The notes below the pieces were generated by a model, which saw only the letters and a program-made list of their open reading frames with translations, had not been told where the DNA came from and did not search any database. Positions 31,640-42,525 of a stretch of DNA of 64,000 nucleotides are shown here, piece after piece (position 1 is the stretch's first letter; each line of letters opens with the position of its first letter). The DNA lies in assembly GCA_016584305.1 (NCBI GenBank), contig JACEEZ010011828.1, positions 1 through 64,000 on the forward strand, in the 5' to 3' direction. The position numbers were made by a program, and so were the translations under genes. Source of the stretch: Chionoecetes opilio. Taxonomy: Eukaryota > Arthropoda > Malacostraca > Decapoda > Majidae.

Positions 31640-31890
31640 TACGCCAAATGATAGCCCTTGATCTACTTCATATTTACTTCTTGCAAAATTTGCAATATTT
31701 TTAAAAAAATAGATTTGCTTGAAAATTAGTTCCTAGCAGTTATCGGGCATGCTGAACACGAATCTGGAATCAGTTTTCAGTTACAAAGATTAGAAGTTCC
31801 TATTTCAGCCAATTCACAATGACATGATACTTCTAAATATTCCTTAAAAATCACAAATTAGACAAAACTTACAAGACATAAAAATATGAT
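31640..31890 (+). repeat. Dispersed repeat, relative of 61,810-62,310
   Basis: TTGCTTGAAAATTAGTTCCT...GGCATGCTGAACACG...CCTATTTCAGCCAATTCAC...CACAAATTAGACAAAACTT recurs at 61,815-62,000, and partly again at 62,165-62,300. Unclassified, A/T-rich, non-coding. Confidence 0.7.
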
Positions 31891-32260
31891 AGGCATTGCT
31901 AGATTAATCATGACTTCAATACAACGATCAGTATTAGTATTAGTATATTAATCCCTATTTGAGCCACCCATGCGATTGTCAAAGTACTTATAAAAACCTA
32001 GGAATACTATAGCAATCCTGTGGGACTTCTAATGCCCTCCTATGACTCCTGTAGGATGCGTGAAGGAGCGAAGATGCCCGTGAAGGACTTTGAAGAACTG
32101 TATACAAAGCGAAGGATACTTTAATAAATATACTTGTTACTTAAGGAACACAGGTCCCTAATGAAACCCAAAATGTAGTGATTAATAAGATCTCCCGAGT
32201 CTTTGGTGTTTGTCTGTTCTCCACGTGGAACACATGAAACTACTACTTACTACTACTTAT
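31891..32260. other. Unclassified sequence, no gene
   Basis: No repeat or coding signal recognised. Confidence 0.4.
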
Positions 32261-32261
32261 A

Positions 32262-32395
32262 ATATACTACTAATATTACTTATACTACTATGACTACTAC
32301 TTACTACACTATACTACTATACTAATACTACTATTACTACTACTACTATTTACTACATATATACTACTTACTACTACATGATACTACTACTGACA
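32262..32395 (+). repeat. (TAC)n-rich microsatellite
   Basis: ACTACTACTTACTACTACTT-type imperfect repeat. Confidence 0.85.
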
Positions 32396-32524
32396 CGCTG
32401 GGAAACCACTCTGAAAGTATGGACTCATTTAAATCAATCAATGCGAGATAGAAAATAGAGGAGCTATTAAGAGTAAATTCATAGAGTCGTTAAAGAGTGG
32501 TGTCAATCTCTTGTTGTGATAAGA

Positions 32525-33480
32525 AGAAACATGTCGTCTGTCTGTCTGTATGTATACTCAAATGCCCGTCGTCTGTACGTCTGTTGTCTGTTTCATGTCT
32601 GTATGTCTGTTTGCTCACAACCCGTCTGTAGTCTTCCTGTTGTAGCTGTCGGTCTTCCTGTCTGCTCACAACTGTGTCTGTCTTCAGTCTGTACGTCTGC
32701 TATCTGTCGTCTGCCTGCACAACCCGTCGTCCTGTCTCATGTCTGTACGTCGTCTATCTGCCCACAACCCGTCGGTCTGCACGTCTGTCTGTATGCCTCA
32801 ACGTCTGTCCTCTCTTTCTGTCTGTACGTTGTATTGTCTGTTTGCCACAACTAGTCGTCGTCTTCCTGGTCTGTACGTCTGTCTGCCCACAAAACCCGGC
32901 TGTCGTGTCTTCATGTCTGTACGTCTGTCTGCCCACAACCCGTCTGTCTGTTCTTTCCGTCTGTAAGTTGTCTATCACTGTCTGTCTGCTCACAACCCGT
33001 CTGTCTGTCCTCTGTTGTACTGGCTTCTGCTCACAACACCGTCTGTCTGTCTTCCGTATGCTACGCGTCTGTCCTCACAACCCGGTCTGTTCTGTCTTCC
33101 TGTCTGTACGTCTGTATGCCTTCAACAACCCGTCTGTACTGTCTTCTGTCTGGACGCCTGTCTTGCCTCACAAACCCAGTCTGTATGTTTACTGTCTGCT
33201 ACGTCTGTCTGATTACACAACAGTTCTGTTCTGTCTTCTGTCGGTACGCCTGTCTGCTCTCACAACCCGTCTGTATGTCTTTCCGTTTGTACGTCTGTCT
33301 GCCTCACAACCCGTCTGTCTGTCTTCCTGTCTGTACGTCTGTTCTGGCCTCAACAACCCGTCTGTCGGTCTCCTGTCTTACGTCTGTCCATCTGTGTTGC
33401 TCACAACTCGTTCTGTCTGTCTTCTGTCCGTACGTCTGGGCTATCTGTGGATGCCTCACAATCCGGTCTGTCTGTGAAGG
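32525..33480 (+). repeat. ~45-bp CTGT-rich minisatellite
   Basis: About 20 imperfect units built from CACAACCCGTCTGTCTGTC, then TTCCTGTCTGTACGTCTGTC, then TGCC. Few stops, so an artefactual 267-codon frame (Cys/Leu/Ser/Val) spans it. Units vary by 1-4 bp. Confidence 0.9.
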
Positions 33481-33940
33481 AAGGGGTTGGTGATATATGA
33501 TGACAACAAAATGCACTGTCGTCTGTCTGTCTGTCTGCCTTACAGCTGCCGGCCCATGGATAGCTACGCAGCCACGCCCTGCTAACAAAGCAACCAGTCT
33601 TTACAACAACCCACAAACTACCTAGCAAAAACAGAAAAAAAAAATCCTACCCACAATCCTCTGCGACGCTGTTAACGAGTTCGAAGCACTAAACGAAACC
33701 CAGCAATAGAAACTTAAAAATGCTACAAAACTATGCCAAACACTAGTACTAACTCAATGTACTAAATTGAAGACTGATAACGTTAACAGGTCTAAGAATT
33801 GTGATTCAAAGGTCAACAGGTCTGGGCGGGGGAAGGAAAATAGGAAAGGTTTAGTGTTCCGAGCAGTGTGAACAGAGTTGAAGTACTTGAGTAGTCCGGT
33901 ACGAGCGCTAGTCGAGGGCGCGCTAGCGAATCAGGCAGGG
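33481..33940. other. Unclassified sequence, no gene
   Basis: Mixed-composition DNA after the CTGT array; nothing recognised. Confidence 0.4.
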
Positions 33941-34020
33941 GTGTGTGTGTGTGTGCAGGGCAACGCTGTGTGTGTGGGTGTGTGCAGGGCACTGTGTGTG
34001 TGTGCGCACAGGGAAGCTGG
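33941..34020 (+). repeat. (GT)n-rich microsatellites
   Basis: Three GTGTGTGTGT tracts separated by GCAGGGCA-type spacers. Confidence 0.85.
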
Positions 34021-34329
34021 AGAGAGGAAACAGGTGGTGTGTGTGGTGTGTGTGGTGAGGAGAGAGATTGAGAGAAGATGTCATCACCACTGGTCTTGAT
34101 CTTACATTGCCCTAAGCTCTATACAGGGGATAATACCTTCTATGTAACTGTAAGAATGGCCCTTAGCTCAGTTTGCCTAGTTGCCCCCCCTCCCAAGTGC
34201 CCCCCCATTAATAGATACCCAGCACGCACCCATTGCAACTACCATAACCAATTCACACCATATTGTTTCCTAGGTGTTAGAAAATATTTAGAATGAATGA
34301 ATTGAGCAAAATATTATAAATTTGAAACT

Positions 34330-34546
34330 TTAACCCCTTACGCACAGTCGTTCCTTGGCTATAAAAACTGTCTGAAAATGTCTGTTGTGGAGCCATAAAA
34401 TAAGAAGTCACTGAATATACCAAATGAGTAGTGGACAAGGTACGAAAACAGGTATAAGCTATAAAACAGTGACTATCAGTCACTAAAAAATCGTCTAATG
34501 GTACCCAATACAATTGGGAATTACGTTCTGGGGCCTCAAGGGTTAA
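34330..34546 (-). mobile_element. TTAA-flanked MITE, full copy
   Basis: TTAA at 34,330-34,333 and 34,543-34,546; ends CCCCTTACGCACAG and CTGGGGCCTCAAGGG, with small indels. Confidence 0.7.
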
Positions 34547-34839
34547 CTGTTCACAACAATACTCATTCTAAATCAGAAAGTCAACATTTATATCAATTCG
34601 AGGTTAAGGCAGAAAACGTCAATTGATATAAAATACGTAAATTATAGTTTAAGAAAGTATTTAATACCAAAGATTGAAGAAATAAGAGTTGTGGTAGCGG
34701 TTCGAAATCTCCCGCAAACTAGGATGTTCACTGAAATTCCTGCGGTACTGTGCCCCTGAGCTAAAGGACCATGGTGAATCAAACACACACCATTAGTATT
34801 GAAACACTCGTAATCTATACTAACCCTTCCCGGCAGAGA

Positions 34840-34960
34840 GAAGAGATGAGAGAGGAGAGGAGAGGAGAGAGGAGAGGTGGAAACATACATTTTCTTAATG
34901 TGTGTTTTGACCCAGACAACCGAGAGTGAAGAGAGATGAGGAGAGAGAGAGAAAGTCCTC
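34840..34960. repeat. GA-rich tracts
   Basis: GAGAGGAGAGGAGAGGAGAG-type runs. Confidence 0.75.
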
Positions 34961-35106
34961 CCCTTACACTGTCTTTCAACACACTAACTCCCTCCTTCCT
35001 TCTTCCTTCCCTTAACAACCCTCACCTCGTGACCTAGTTAGCAGCCACTCCCTCCTTCCCCCTTCGTATATGTCACAGTCATAGCTTAGAAATATTCAAT
35101 ACACGA

Positions 35107-35679
35107 GTAGAAGTAGATAAACACCTATAGTCGTCCAGTCCACTCGACACTGCACTGAAGTCGCCAGGCACAAATATATAAGATATTTTAGGATCACTAC
35201 AGCCTTTGTGTGCACTGAAGAGCATGCACAGTAGTTTATATTATGTACCTGTCTTCAGTGGCACATACAGTAGTAAGTAGGGTGGTAGTGGTAGTGGTAG
35301 TGGTAGTAGTCGTAGTAGTAGTAGTAGTAGTAGTATAGTAGTAGTAGTAGTGCTGCCTGGTGGTGGTGGTTGGTTGTGGTGGGGTGCGGTAGTAGTAGTA
35401 GCAGTCGGTAGTAGTAGAAGAGAAGCACAGTAGTTTATATTATGTATCTGTCTAGTGGTAACAATAATAGTAGTAGTAGTATTAGTAGTAGTAGTATTTA
35501 GTTAGGAGCAGAGTTAGTAGTATTAGAGGCATGCACAGGGTTTATATGACGTACATTCACACTACAGGTCTTCAGTGGTACATACAAGGCTGTAGTGATG
35601 CTAAAATTCGTAATATATTGTGCCATGGCGACCTAGTGGCAGTGGCGAAAGTCTTGCGACTAGAGTGTATCTACGGTAC
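35107..35679. mobile_element. Fold-back MITE with internal (TAG)n expansion
   Basis: Ends match 38,219-38,480: left GTAGATAAACACCTATAGTC with GCCAGGCACAAATATAT, right GATGCTAAAATTCGTAATAT and CGACTAGAGTGTATCTACGG. The centre (about 35,280-35,520) is swollen by GTAGTAGTAGTAG runs and a repeated CACAGTAGTTTATATTATG block. Confidence 0.7.
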
Positions 35680-36059
35680 AGATCGATTCATAGTAAATTA
35701 GATACATAATATAAATACCTTACTAGATCGGTTTCATTAGTAGTAGTATTTGTGTAAAAAACCTATACGATAAAAATAATTAATAATACTGAGGGAGAGG
35801 AGAGAGAGATGAAGAGAGAAGAGAGAACGGTTTGAACCCTGCTTGTAGAAAATGTTGAGAGCGTCGTGTTGTCCTGGTAGTAATGGTGCGGTAATCTTGG
35901 TGTGGGGGTGGCGAGCTGTCGTCCATTCTGTACTGACTGTTTCACCCCTTGCTCGGGAACATCTGTGCAAATAATAATAATAATAATAATTGTATTTCCT
36001 CACACGAAGCATACAAACAACAACACAACCAACCATATCAGAACATGAGGCAATGAATT

Positions 36060-36189
36060 AATTACCCCGTGAGCCCAGACGTAATTTCCATTGTAATTTA
36101 GACCATTAGAGCTTTTTAGTGACTATAAGCAAAGTTTTATAGCTATGACCTGTTTAATATCCTTGTCCAACTAAAATTATTTGCTATTA
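36060..36189 (+). mobile_element. TTAA MITE, partial
   Basis: Left half of the family (CCCCGTGAGCCCAGACGTAA, then GTGACTATAAGCAAAGTTTT), joined directly to the full inverted copy that follows. Confidence 0.65.
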
Positions 36190-36406
36190 TTAACCCCTTC
36201 ACTTCATGCCACATCTTCTTTGCTATTAAAATATTGCGGTTTCTGCGAGCCACAAAATAAACGAAAAAATAACCGATATGTACCAAATAAGTTAGTGGAC
36301 AAGATCCAAAAAGGTCAGGTCTATAAAACATTGCTTATAGTCACTAAAATAGTTTATGGTAATCCAATTACATGGAAATTACGGTTCTGGGCATAAAGGG
36401 GGTTAA
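36190..36406 (-). mobile_element. TTAA-flanked MITE, full copy
   Basis: TTAA at 36,190-36,193 and 36,403-36,406; ends CCCCTTCACTTCATGCC and TTCTGGGCATAAAGGGGG. Confidence 0.7.
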
Positions 36407-36759
36407 TATACATATGAAAGGCCTGACAGGGTTTCACTTAATTGTAGGCTAGGACGTTATATTCTTCATTGAGGGACAAAGTCGTTTCTTATTATTGATG
36501 TCTTGCTGCAAATGAACCATCAAAAACCTTCACATTAATGCTTACCCACCATCATCACCCCATCTCACCATCACACTCTTTTCACCCTGCTAACCAAACT
36601 GCCAACCTGGAGAATCCAAAATAAAGATTCACACAAACCGCAGACTTGAACAATAAATCCCTTTATGAATAGTTCACACTGGCACTGCAAACCAACAACT
36701 GCTTGGGCATTACTCCCTACACAGAACACAAGGCCGGCTATCACACCTACCACGCCACC

Positions 36760-37378
36760 TAGGACACACTACTACATCCACTGCCAACCTGCATCACAGA
36801 ACACTGGCCACACAGGGACACACTACCACGCCCACTGTCACACAGGACACACTGCCAAACAGGACACACTGCCACAGCCACTGCCACACAGGACACACTG
36901 CCACACCCTGCACACAGGACACACTGCCACACAGGACACACTACCACACCCACTGCCACACCTGCACACAGGACACACTGCCACACAGGACACACTACCA
37001 CACCCCACTGCCACACAGGACACCTGCCACACCCTGCACACAGGACACACTGCCACACAGGACACACTAACCACACCCCACTGCCACACAGGCACACTGC
37101 CACACAGGACACACTAACCACACCCACTGCCACACAGGACACACTACCACAGCCACTGACCACACAGGACACACTACCACAGCCACTGCCACACCCTGCA
37201 CACAGGACACACTGCCACACAGGACACACTACCACACCACTGCCACACAGGACCACACTGCCACACAGGACACAACTACCACACCCACTGCCACACAGGA
37301 CACACTACCACGCACTGCCACACAGGACACACTACCACAGCCACTGCCACACAGGACACACTGCACAGCCACGGGTAC
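36760..37378 (-). repeat. ~29-bp minisatellite grown from ZNF 3' flank
   Basis: In the orientation of the adjacent minus-strand ZNF gene the unit is GGCTGTGGTAGTGTGTCCTG followed by TGTGGCAGT, with a variant adding TGTGCAGGGTGTGG. It starts within about 30 bp of the ZNF stop and copies the conserved flank CCTGTGGGAGTGTGTCCTGT found once after the ZNF at 13,260. Confidence 0.9.
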
Positions 37379-37406
37379 AACCACACTTGTCCACACAATA
37401 CACCAC

Positions 37407-37770
37407 CTAAAAGTGGATCTTCATGTGCTGGGCAATATCCGTCTTTGTCTTGAAACACTTCTTACAAACATCACACTTGAACTCCCTCAAGCACTGTGTC
37501 TCAAGGCGTTGTGCGGTGAGGTTAGACTTATCACTAAATCTTTTCCCACACTCCAGACATTGGTGATTCTTGACACCACTGTGTGTCAGGGTGTGTGTGG
37601 TGAGGGCAGACTTCTGAGTAAATCTTTTCCCACACCCCGGACATTGATGATTCTTAACACCACTATGTGTCAGGGTTGTGTGTGGTGAGGCTAGACTTCT
37701 GAGTAAATCTTTTCCCACACTCCAGACATTGGTGATTCTTGACACCACTGTGTGTCAGGGCGTGTGTGGT
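37407..37770 (-). pseudogene. C2H2 zinc-finger gene, C-terminal fragment cut by a LINE
   Basis: C-terminal fingers of a ZNF family member on the minus strand: a frameshifted finger ([11 protein letters not shown]..., about 37,745-37,690), [40 protein letters not shown] with its two histidines lost by a compensated local frameshift (LTAQRLETQ for LTTHTLRHS), and the family's last finger FKCDVCKKCFKTKTDIAQHMKIHF with TAG at 37,407-37,409. Upstream, the sequence switches inside the next finger to a plus-strand LINE 3' end at 37,771; no ZNF sequence resumes beyond it, so the leader and N-terminal fingers are missing. It is non-functional as it stands. Downstream lies the 29-bp minisatellite. Confidence 0.8.
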
Positions 37771-38085
37771 GCAGGAACGTCCCAGAGTTGATTGAGCACT
37801 TCCTGCTGCAGTGTCCTCGCTTCCACTCCCACCGACAACTTCTACGTGGTCAACTCATCGCCCTGAACGTCACCACCTTTGACCTGCCCACCTGCTGGCC
37901 GCCGCTGCCGCACCCATCACGACACCCCGCCGTCATCCGCCTCACCTGTGCCTTCCTGAGGAAGACTAATCAACTGTCCGACTGTGATTAATTCACGGCT
38001 GTACACCAGGGCGAATATCGTCGATTTCGACATCACTGCCCTTTAACAACAACAACACAATGACGATTGATTGATTGATTTAATG
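37771..38085 (+). mobile_element. Non-LTR retrotransposon 3' end
   Basis: Encodes [20 protein letters not shown], then [20 protein letters not shown] and a conserved tail to LRKTNQLSDCD, stop TAA at 37,989-37,991. The 3' UTR (CAGGGCGAATATCGTCGATT) ends in AATGACGATTGATTGATTGA. 5'-truncated exactly at the ZNF break. Relatives at 378-735 and 14,305-14,735 (minus). Confidence 0.8.
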
Positions 38086-38218
38086 CCAAAAAAAAGGTGA
38101 ATGTGCACACAATGACGAATTGTCATCTTCAACTCATATCCAACCACATCTTCTCTCATAAACATACTGAATTAAACGCAATGCTAGTCATTTCACAATA
38201 TATACCTATCAGCTGCTC

Positions 38219-38480
38219 TACCATAGATAACACTATAGTCGCCAGTCACTTGCCACTGCAATAAAATGTCGCCAGGCACAATATATTACGAATTTTAGCA
38301 TCACTACTGATTTGTATGTGCCACTGAAGACGCATCCACAGTAGTTTATATTATGTACATCACACTATGTCTTCAGTGGCACATAAAAGTCTGTAGGGAT
38401 GCTAAAATTCTTAATATATTGTGCTGGCGACATTAGTGCAGTGGCAATTGATTGGCGACTATATAGTGTTATCTACGGTA
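38219..38480. mobile_element. Fold-back MITE with ~100-bp terminal inverted repeats
   Basis: Left arm TACCATAGATAACACTATAG, TCGCCAGTCACTTGCCACTG, AATATATTACGAATTTTAGC; right arm GCTAAAATTCTTAATATATT, GCGACTATATAGTGTTATC, TACGGTA. About 262 bp, non-coding. Relatives at 35,107-35,679 and 50,019-50,289. Confidence 0.8.
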
Positions 38481-38932
38481 CCTTGTATATTCTTATACGT
38501 GGTCTTAAGGTAAGTCCATGCTTTTGAATGTACATCTGTGTGTTACTTGTGTCCTGTTATCTGTAATTACATTATTTCTACGACGATATTCACTATTACT
38601 AGTTCCGCCTGTCCCGCTGTTTTGCGAAATCTGTAAACCTCTATTCATCGCTCTTATTTCACTGGTTTTACAGGTTAACTGCTGCCTGATACATGTTACA
38701 GGCAACATCGAGTCACTAGCTTCTCATGAGAACATTTACAAGTAATAATAGTTACTGAAAAGCTTAAATTATCCAAGTCAAAAACAGTCAGGAGTATGGT
38801 TTTTATCATGTATTATTTGATCAACTATTATTACTTGTAAGTGTTCTCATGGGAAGCTAGTGACTCTATGTATCGGGGCAGCAGTTAAGCTGTAAAATTA
38901 GTTAAATACGATAGATGAAAGGAGGGTACGGG

Positions 38933-39200
38933 TACTCCGTAGTGGTAGTGGTTAGCACGCTCGGCTCACAACCGAGAAGTCCCGGGTTCGATCCCGGGCG
39001 GAGCGAAAGATAGATGGGTGGTCTTTCTTAAAAACCCGAGCCCCTGTCCACCCACAGTGAATGGGTACCGGGTGTTAGACGGGGGTTTGTGACCCCCCTC
39101 CCGGGGTGCCGGCTTCGGCCAACACTAATGCTGCAGCGGTAGATCACTATGGCTCTGAGGCATTATCCTCTAAACAAACAAACAAACAAACAAACAAACA
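38933..39200 (+). mobile_element. tRNA-Val-like SINE with (AAAC)n tail
   Basis: The head (38,933-39,006) folds like a tRNA: D-arm/A-box TAGTGGTTAGC, anticodon arm CTCGG-CTCACAA-CCGAG with anticodon CAC (Val), and TpsiC arm CCGGGTTCGATCCCGG with a perfect B-box. The acceptor stem pairs only partly. A body of about 160 bp follows (CGAGCCCCTGTCCACCCACA, AGTGAATGGGTACCGGGTG), then AAACAAACAAACAAAC. Tail and body show a SINE, not a working tRNA gene. Diverged relatives at 42,300-42,525 (minus) and 58,725-58,920. Confidence 0.8.
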
Positions 39201-39474
39201 CGGGTCTACAGGATTTTGCACTGATAAGATTTCGCGCCCACCACCCGTGTTGTTTTTCTCTTGACGTCAGTATCGTGACGTATGAAGCCGAAAAGAAGCC
39301 GTGAGAAGCGGGCCCAGGGCTGAGGGCTCGTTTCCCCTCCGTTCCTTCGGCGGGGGCCCAGCTAGGAAAGCCGTAAAAAGCCGGGTTTTAAAAAGTGCCT
39401 CGATTTAACAGAAAATGAAAGCTGCAAGAAGCCGTTTTTAGGTTCCTCCCCAAAAATTCGCCTGTAATATAAGG

Positions 39475-40440
39475 AATACAAAGGCCGTGAGACCTAACGT
39501 GGTTTTTCCTGTTACCTAACACTACCTAATCCCCTTTATCCCCATCCATGACATGTCCAGCCTCCTTTTAAAGCCCCCTAAGACTCCACACTTTTACTCA
39601 ACCCAGCTCGGCGGGGTGTCGGGTGGAGCTGAAGTCCGCGGTGGGTGCCACATCACCCCACTACTAACCGCAAGGCACCACCCTCCCTCCTTACCTCACC
39701 ATTCTGGGGAAATTCTGCCTCGGGGAGTGGGGAGGGAGGGAAAGCAAGTGTGTAAAGGAGGGGGAAAGGGGGATGGGAGGGGGGGAGGGAGGAAGAGGGA
39801 AAGGGAGAGAGGGAGGGAAGGTAGGGGGGAAGGAGAGAGGAAGGGGGGAGGGAAGGAAAAAAGGGGAGGGAAAGCAAGGAATGAGAGAGAGAGAAGAGAA
39901 AAATAGAAGAAAGACGGGAAGGGAATGGTGAAAAAAGGAAAAATTTGAGAAGGAAGAGGAGAGGATGAGGGGAGTGTGGTTTGAGTGGGGGAATTTTTAC
40001 CCACTTGCCAGCAGCGTCGCACGAGCACTATGCCAAATGTAAGGAAAAGGTGACTAACTGTCTTACCATCACTCGCAAGCCATTACAAAACCATGCCCCG
40101 TATTATAAAACTATATATTAAAAAAATAGTTAAGAAATAGTAAAGTATGAGAGAGGGCCTCGTCGCCTGTAACGAAAAACGTGACAACACTGCAGAAATT
40201 TACCCACCCCACCCGACACCCCCACCAGCGCTGGTTAGACTATAATACCTGTCTCTGAGTCCATCCCAAATCATTCACCACCCTATTTGGAACCATTTCT
40301 CCCTTTTATAATAAACCCACCTTTTTCCAGTTAAATCCGGACTTCTTGTTCCCCCTGTTTACTACCTTAAAAATTTTTCCCTACATCGCCTTTATTGTAC
40401 CCTTGATCCACTTAAAAATTTCTATAGACGTGTTGGGGTT
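39475..40440 (-). mobile_element. CR1/L2-like LINE 3' fragment, interrupted
   Basis: The 3' part lies at about 39,475-39,598 (GGAATACAAAGGCCGTGAG, CCCATCCATGACATGTCCAG) and the 5' part at about 40,250-40,440 (CAAATCATTCACCACCCTAT). Between them are about 650 bp of foreign GA-rich sequence, so the fragment is split by an insertion. The 50.6-kb copy is continuous. Confidence 0.65.
39715..39990. repeat. GA-rich low-complexity tract
   Basis: GGGAGGGAGGAAGAGGGAAA-type purine tract within the insert that splits the LINE. Confidence 0.8.
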
Positions 40441-40524
40441 TGTACTAATTTCTTTCGTTTTATTATATATTTTTTTTTCAGTTGACGTAACATGGTAGTT
40501 GGGGTTTGCAATTTGGGGTATTTT

Positions 40525-41006
40525 TCTAGTGTTTCCCCAACCCCCCCTCTCCCACAAAAAAATTTTGGGGACCGGGGGAATGCGGGATTTTGGGCTGGGT
40601 ACAAAACATGGTGCAACCACATATTTGTGATTTTAGGGGTGTGAAAAAATTCCCTAGATCCAGGGAAAATTCAGGGATTTCTTCAGATCCAGGACGGTGG
40701 GCTGACGACCTCACAAATGATGACGAAGTTTGAAAACCCCCCCAACCCCCCGCTGGGAAAGTTGGGGTAAGTTATGGTGGGTTTAGTTTAGGTTGATTTG
40801 GTTGGGTTTTGGGTTTAATTTTGGTTAGGCAAATTTTCTCTAGAAAAAGAAAATAAAATTAAAAATTACTAATCTAGGAATTTTTTCCCCCTTACACAAC
40901 TCTTAAATTACGTCTTTCCGACGCATAATTTGTTCCTCACCAGAAAACCCCCATTCCCAAGGTCCCCAATTTGTTTGGGGAAGTGGGGAGTAGGGGCAAA
41001 CATAGA
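40525..41006. mobile_element. TTAGG-rich TIR element, smeared copy
   Basis: Left end CTAGTGTTTCCCC, right end GGGGCAAACATAG; internal GTTTTGGGTTTAATTTTGG-like remnants of TTAGG tracts. Same family as 51,017-51,610. Confidence 0.6.
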
Positions 41007-41219
41007 AATTTACACAATTTTTTTCCCCTGGCTACAATAGGTGCTTTATGTAATGGAGATACATAGTTTTATTTTTGGGAAAACCCCCTTTTTTAAAAAA
41101 TAAATAATAATATTTCATCCCCGAATTTTTTATGGTCGCCGGTTGCTTTAAAAACACTAAATCTCCATCAGAAAAAGCACAAAAAATTGCCGGGGAAAAA
41201 ATTAGTCAGGGTTTCGATA

Positions 41220-42000
41220 ACAGGGCAGCGGTGGCTCTCTGTTGTACGTCACCACTGTTGCAGGTGCTGAGGTCACGCCAAGCCGGCTGCCCCCGCCCGG
41301 ACTGACCCGCCGCTCTGGCCCCCCTGAGATTTTCCCGCGGGACCCCGGCCGTGCGTGTGTTTGCTGGGGGTTTTGCTGGGGGTTTAAGGGGGTGGGGCCG
41401 GGCAGCAGCATGAGTGGCGGGAAAGCAGATAGTCGCCTCAGGGTGGGGGAGGCACGGGTTTTGTGATGGAAAATCACCTGGAGGCGGGCACCGGCCAAAG
41501 GACACAGTAGCTAAAGTGCCAGCAGTGTGAAAAACTTCAAAACAAGAAAGTTGAGAAATTCCTTGACGCACAGTGTGTTAAGAACCATGAATTTTTTAGA
41601 ATGGGGGAAAAATTTACTAAAAAGAGTTCCCAAAAAACCACACATACCCGACCCCCCAAGTGGTTTTTAAAAATTAAAAGTTTGGTGTGGGAAAAGTTTT
41701 ACTAAAAAGATTCCCTCCCCAAACACACCCTGACACACAGTGGTTTTAAAGAATCATGAATCCCTAGAGTGTGGGAAAAGGTTTTATCCCCTTTTCTGAA
41801 CTCCCCCAAACACACCCTGAACACAGTGGTTTTTAAGAATCATGAATGCCTAGGTGGGGGAAAAGGTTTTATCCCCTTTCTGACCTCACCAAAAAAAATT
41901 TAGACCACTGGCTTGCGGGGTTCAAGTGTGATATTTGTAGAAAGTGTTTAAGACAAAGCCTGATTTTCCAGGCAGTGAAGACCACTTTTGAGGGGTGTGT
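41220..42000 (+). pseudogene. C2H2 zinc-finger gene, heavily damaged
   Basis: It has the same 5' border as the other ZNF loci (GTCACCACTGTTGCAGGTGC, about 41,249-41,268), the leader start ATGAGTGGCGGGAAAGCAGA at about 41,410 and the block GAAAATCACCTGGAGG at about 41,468. About six finger units follow in ~84-bp steps and the last finger near 41,918 (TTCAAGTGTGATATTTG), ending ACTTTTGAGG. Frames break in every finger, largely by run-length errors. The 3' flank GTGGACAAGTGTGGTTGTAC is conserved and is not expanded here. Confidence 0.75.
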
Positions 42001-42299
42001 TGTGTGGACAAGTGTGGTTGTACCCGTGCCTGTGGGAGTGGGCCGGGTGGTAGTGGTGGTGGTGGGCAGTTGCAGAGCGGGGAGTATTTAAATACATTTG
42101 TGATTTAAAATGTATTTATAAAGCAGGGTTTTGTCATGATTTAATACAGTATGAAAACTTTTATGAGTTTTTAAATACATTGTTTTAAAAATTCATTTAA
42201 AAAAAAAAAAAAAAATATTTTTTTCAGTTAATTTGGCCAAACCCCCCCCACTATCTGGCAACCTGATTTTTTTTTTTTTTTTTTTTTTTTAAAATTTCG

Positions 42300-42525
42300 T
42301 CATTATCGACCAACTGGATGGATCCCCTCCCGACAGCTTCCTCCCCCTTGGGGAGAGAGAGCTCCCCCTCCCATTGGAATGGAATGCCACCCATTCACTG
42401 CTGGGTGGACAGGGGCTGGGGTTTTTAAGGAAACAGCCCAACTGTTTCCGCCCCCGCCCGGGGATCAAACCCGGAATTTTCCATTGGAACCGAGCGGTCC
42501 CCCTACACTACGGAGTACCTTACAG
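42300..42525 (-). mobile_element. tRNA-derived SINE, degraded
   Basis: The minus strand reads GTACTCCGTAGTGTAGGGGG...GATCCCCGGGCGGGG, then GAAACAGTTGGGCTGTTTCC and the shared body CCAGCCCCTGTCCACCCAGC. Same family as 38,933-39,200 and 58,725-58,920. It lies within ~750 bp present here but absent after the ZNF gene at 54.17 kb. Confidence 0.6.

Noticed and set aside
32674..33477. 267-codon open frame rich in Cys, Leu, Ser, Val
   Set aside because: Translation of the CTGT minisatellite; unit length varies, so the frame is not conserved between units.
38933..39006. Functional tRNA-Val(CAC) gene
   Set aside because: The acceptor stem pairs only partly and the head continues into a SINE body with an AAAC tail; diverged copies exist.
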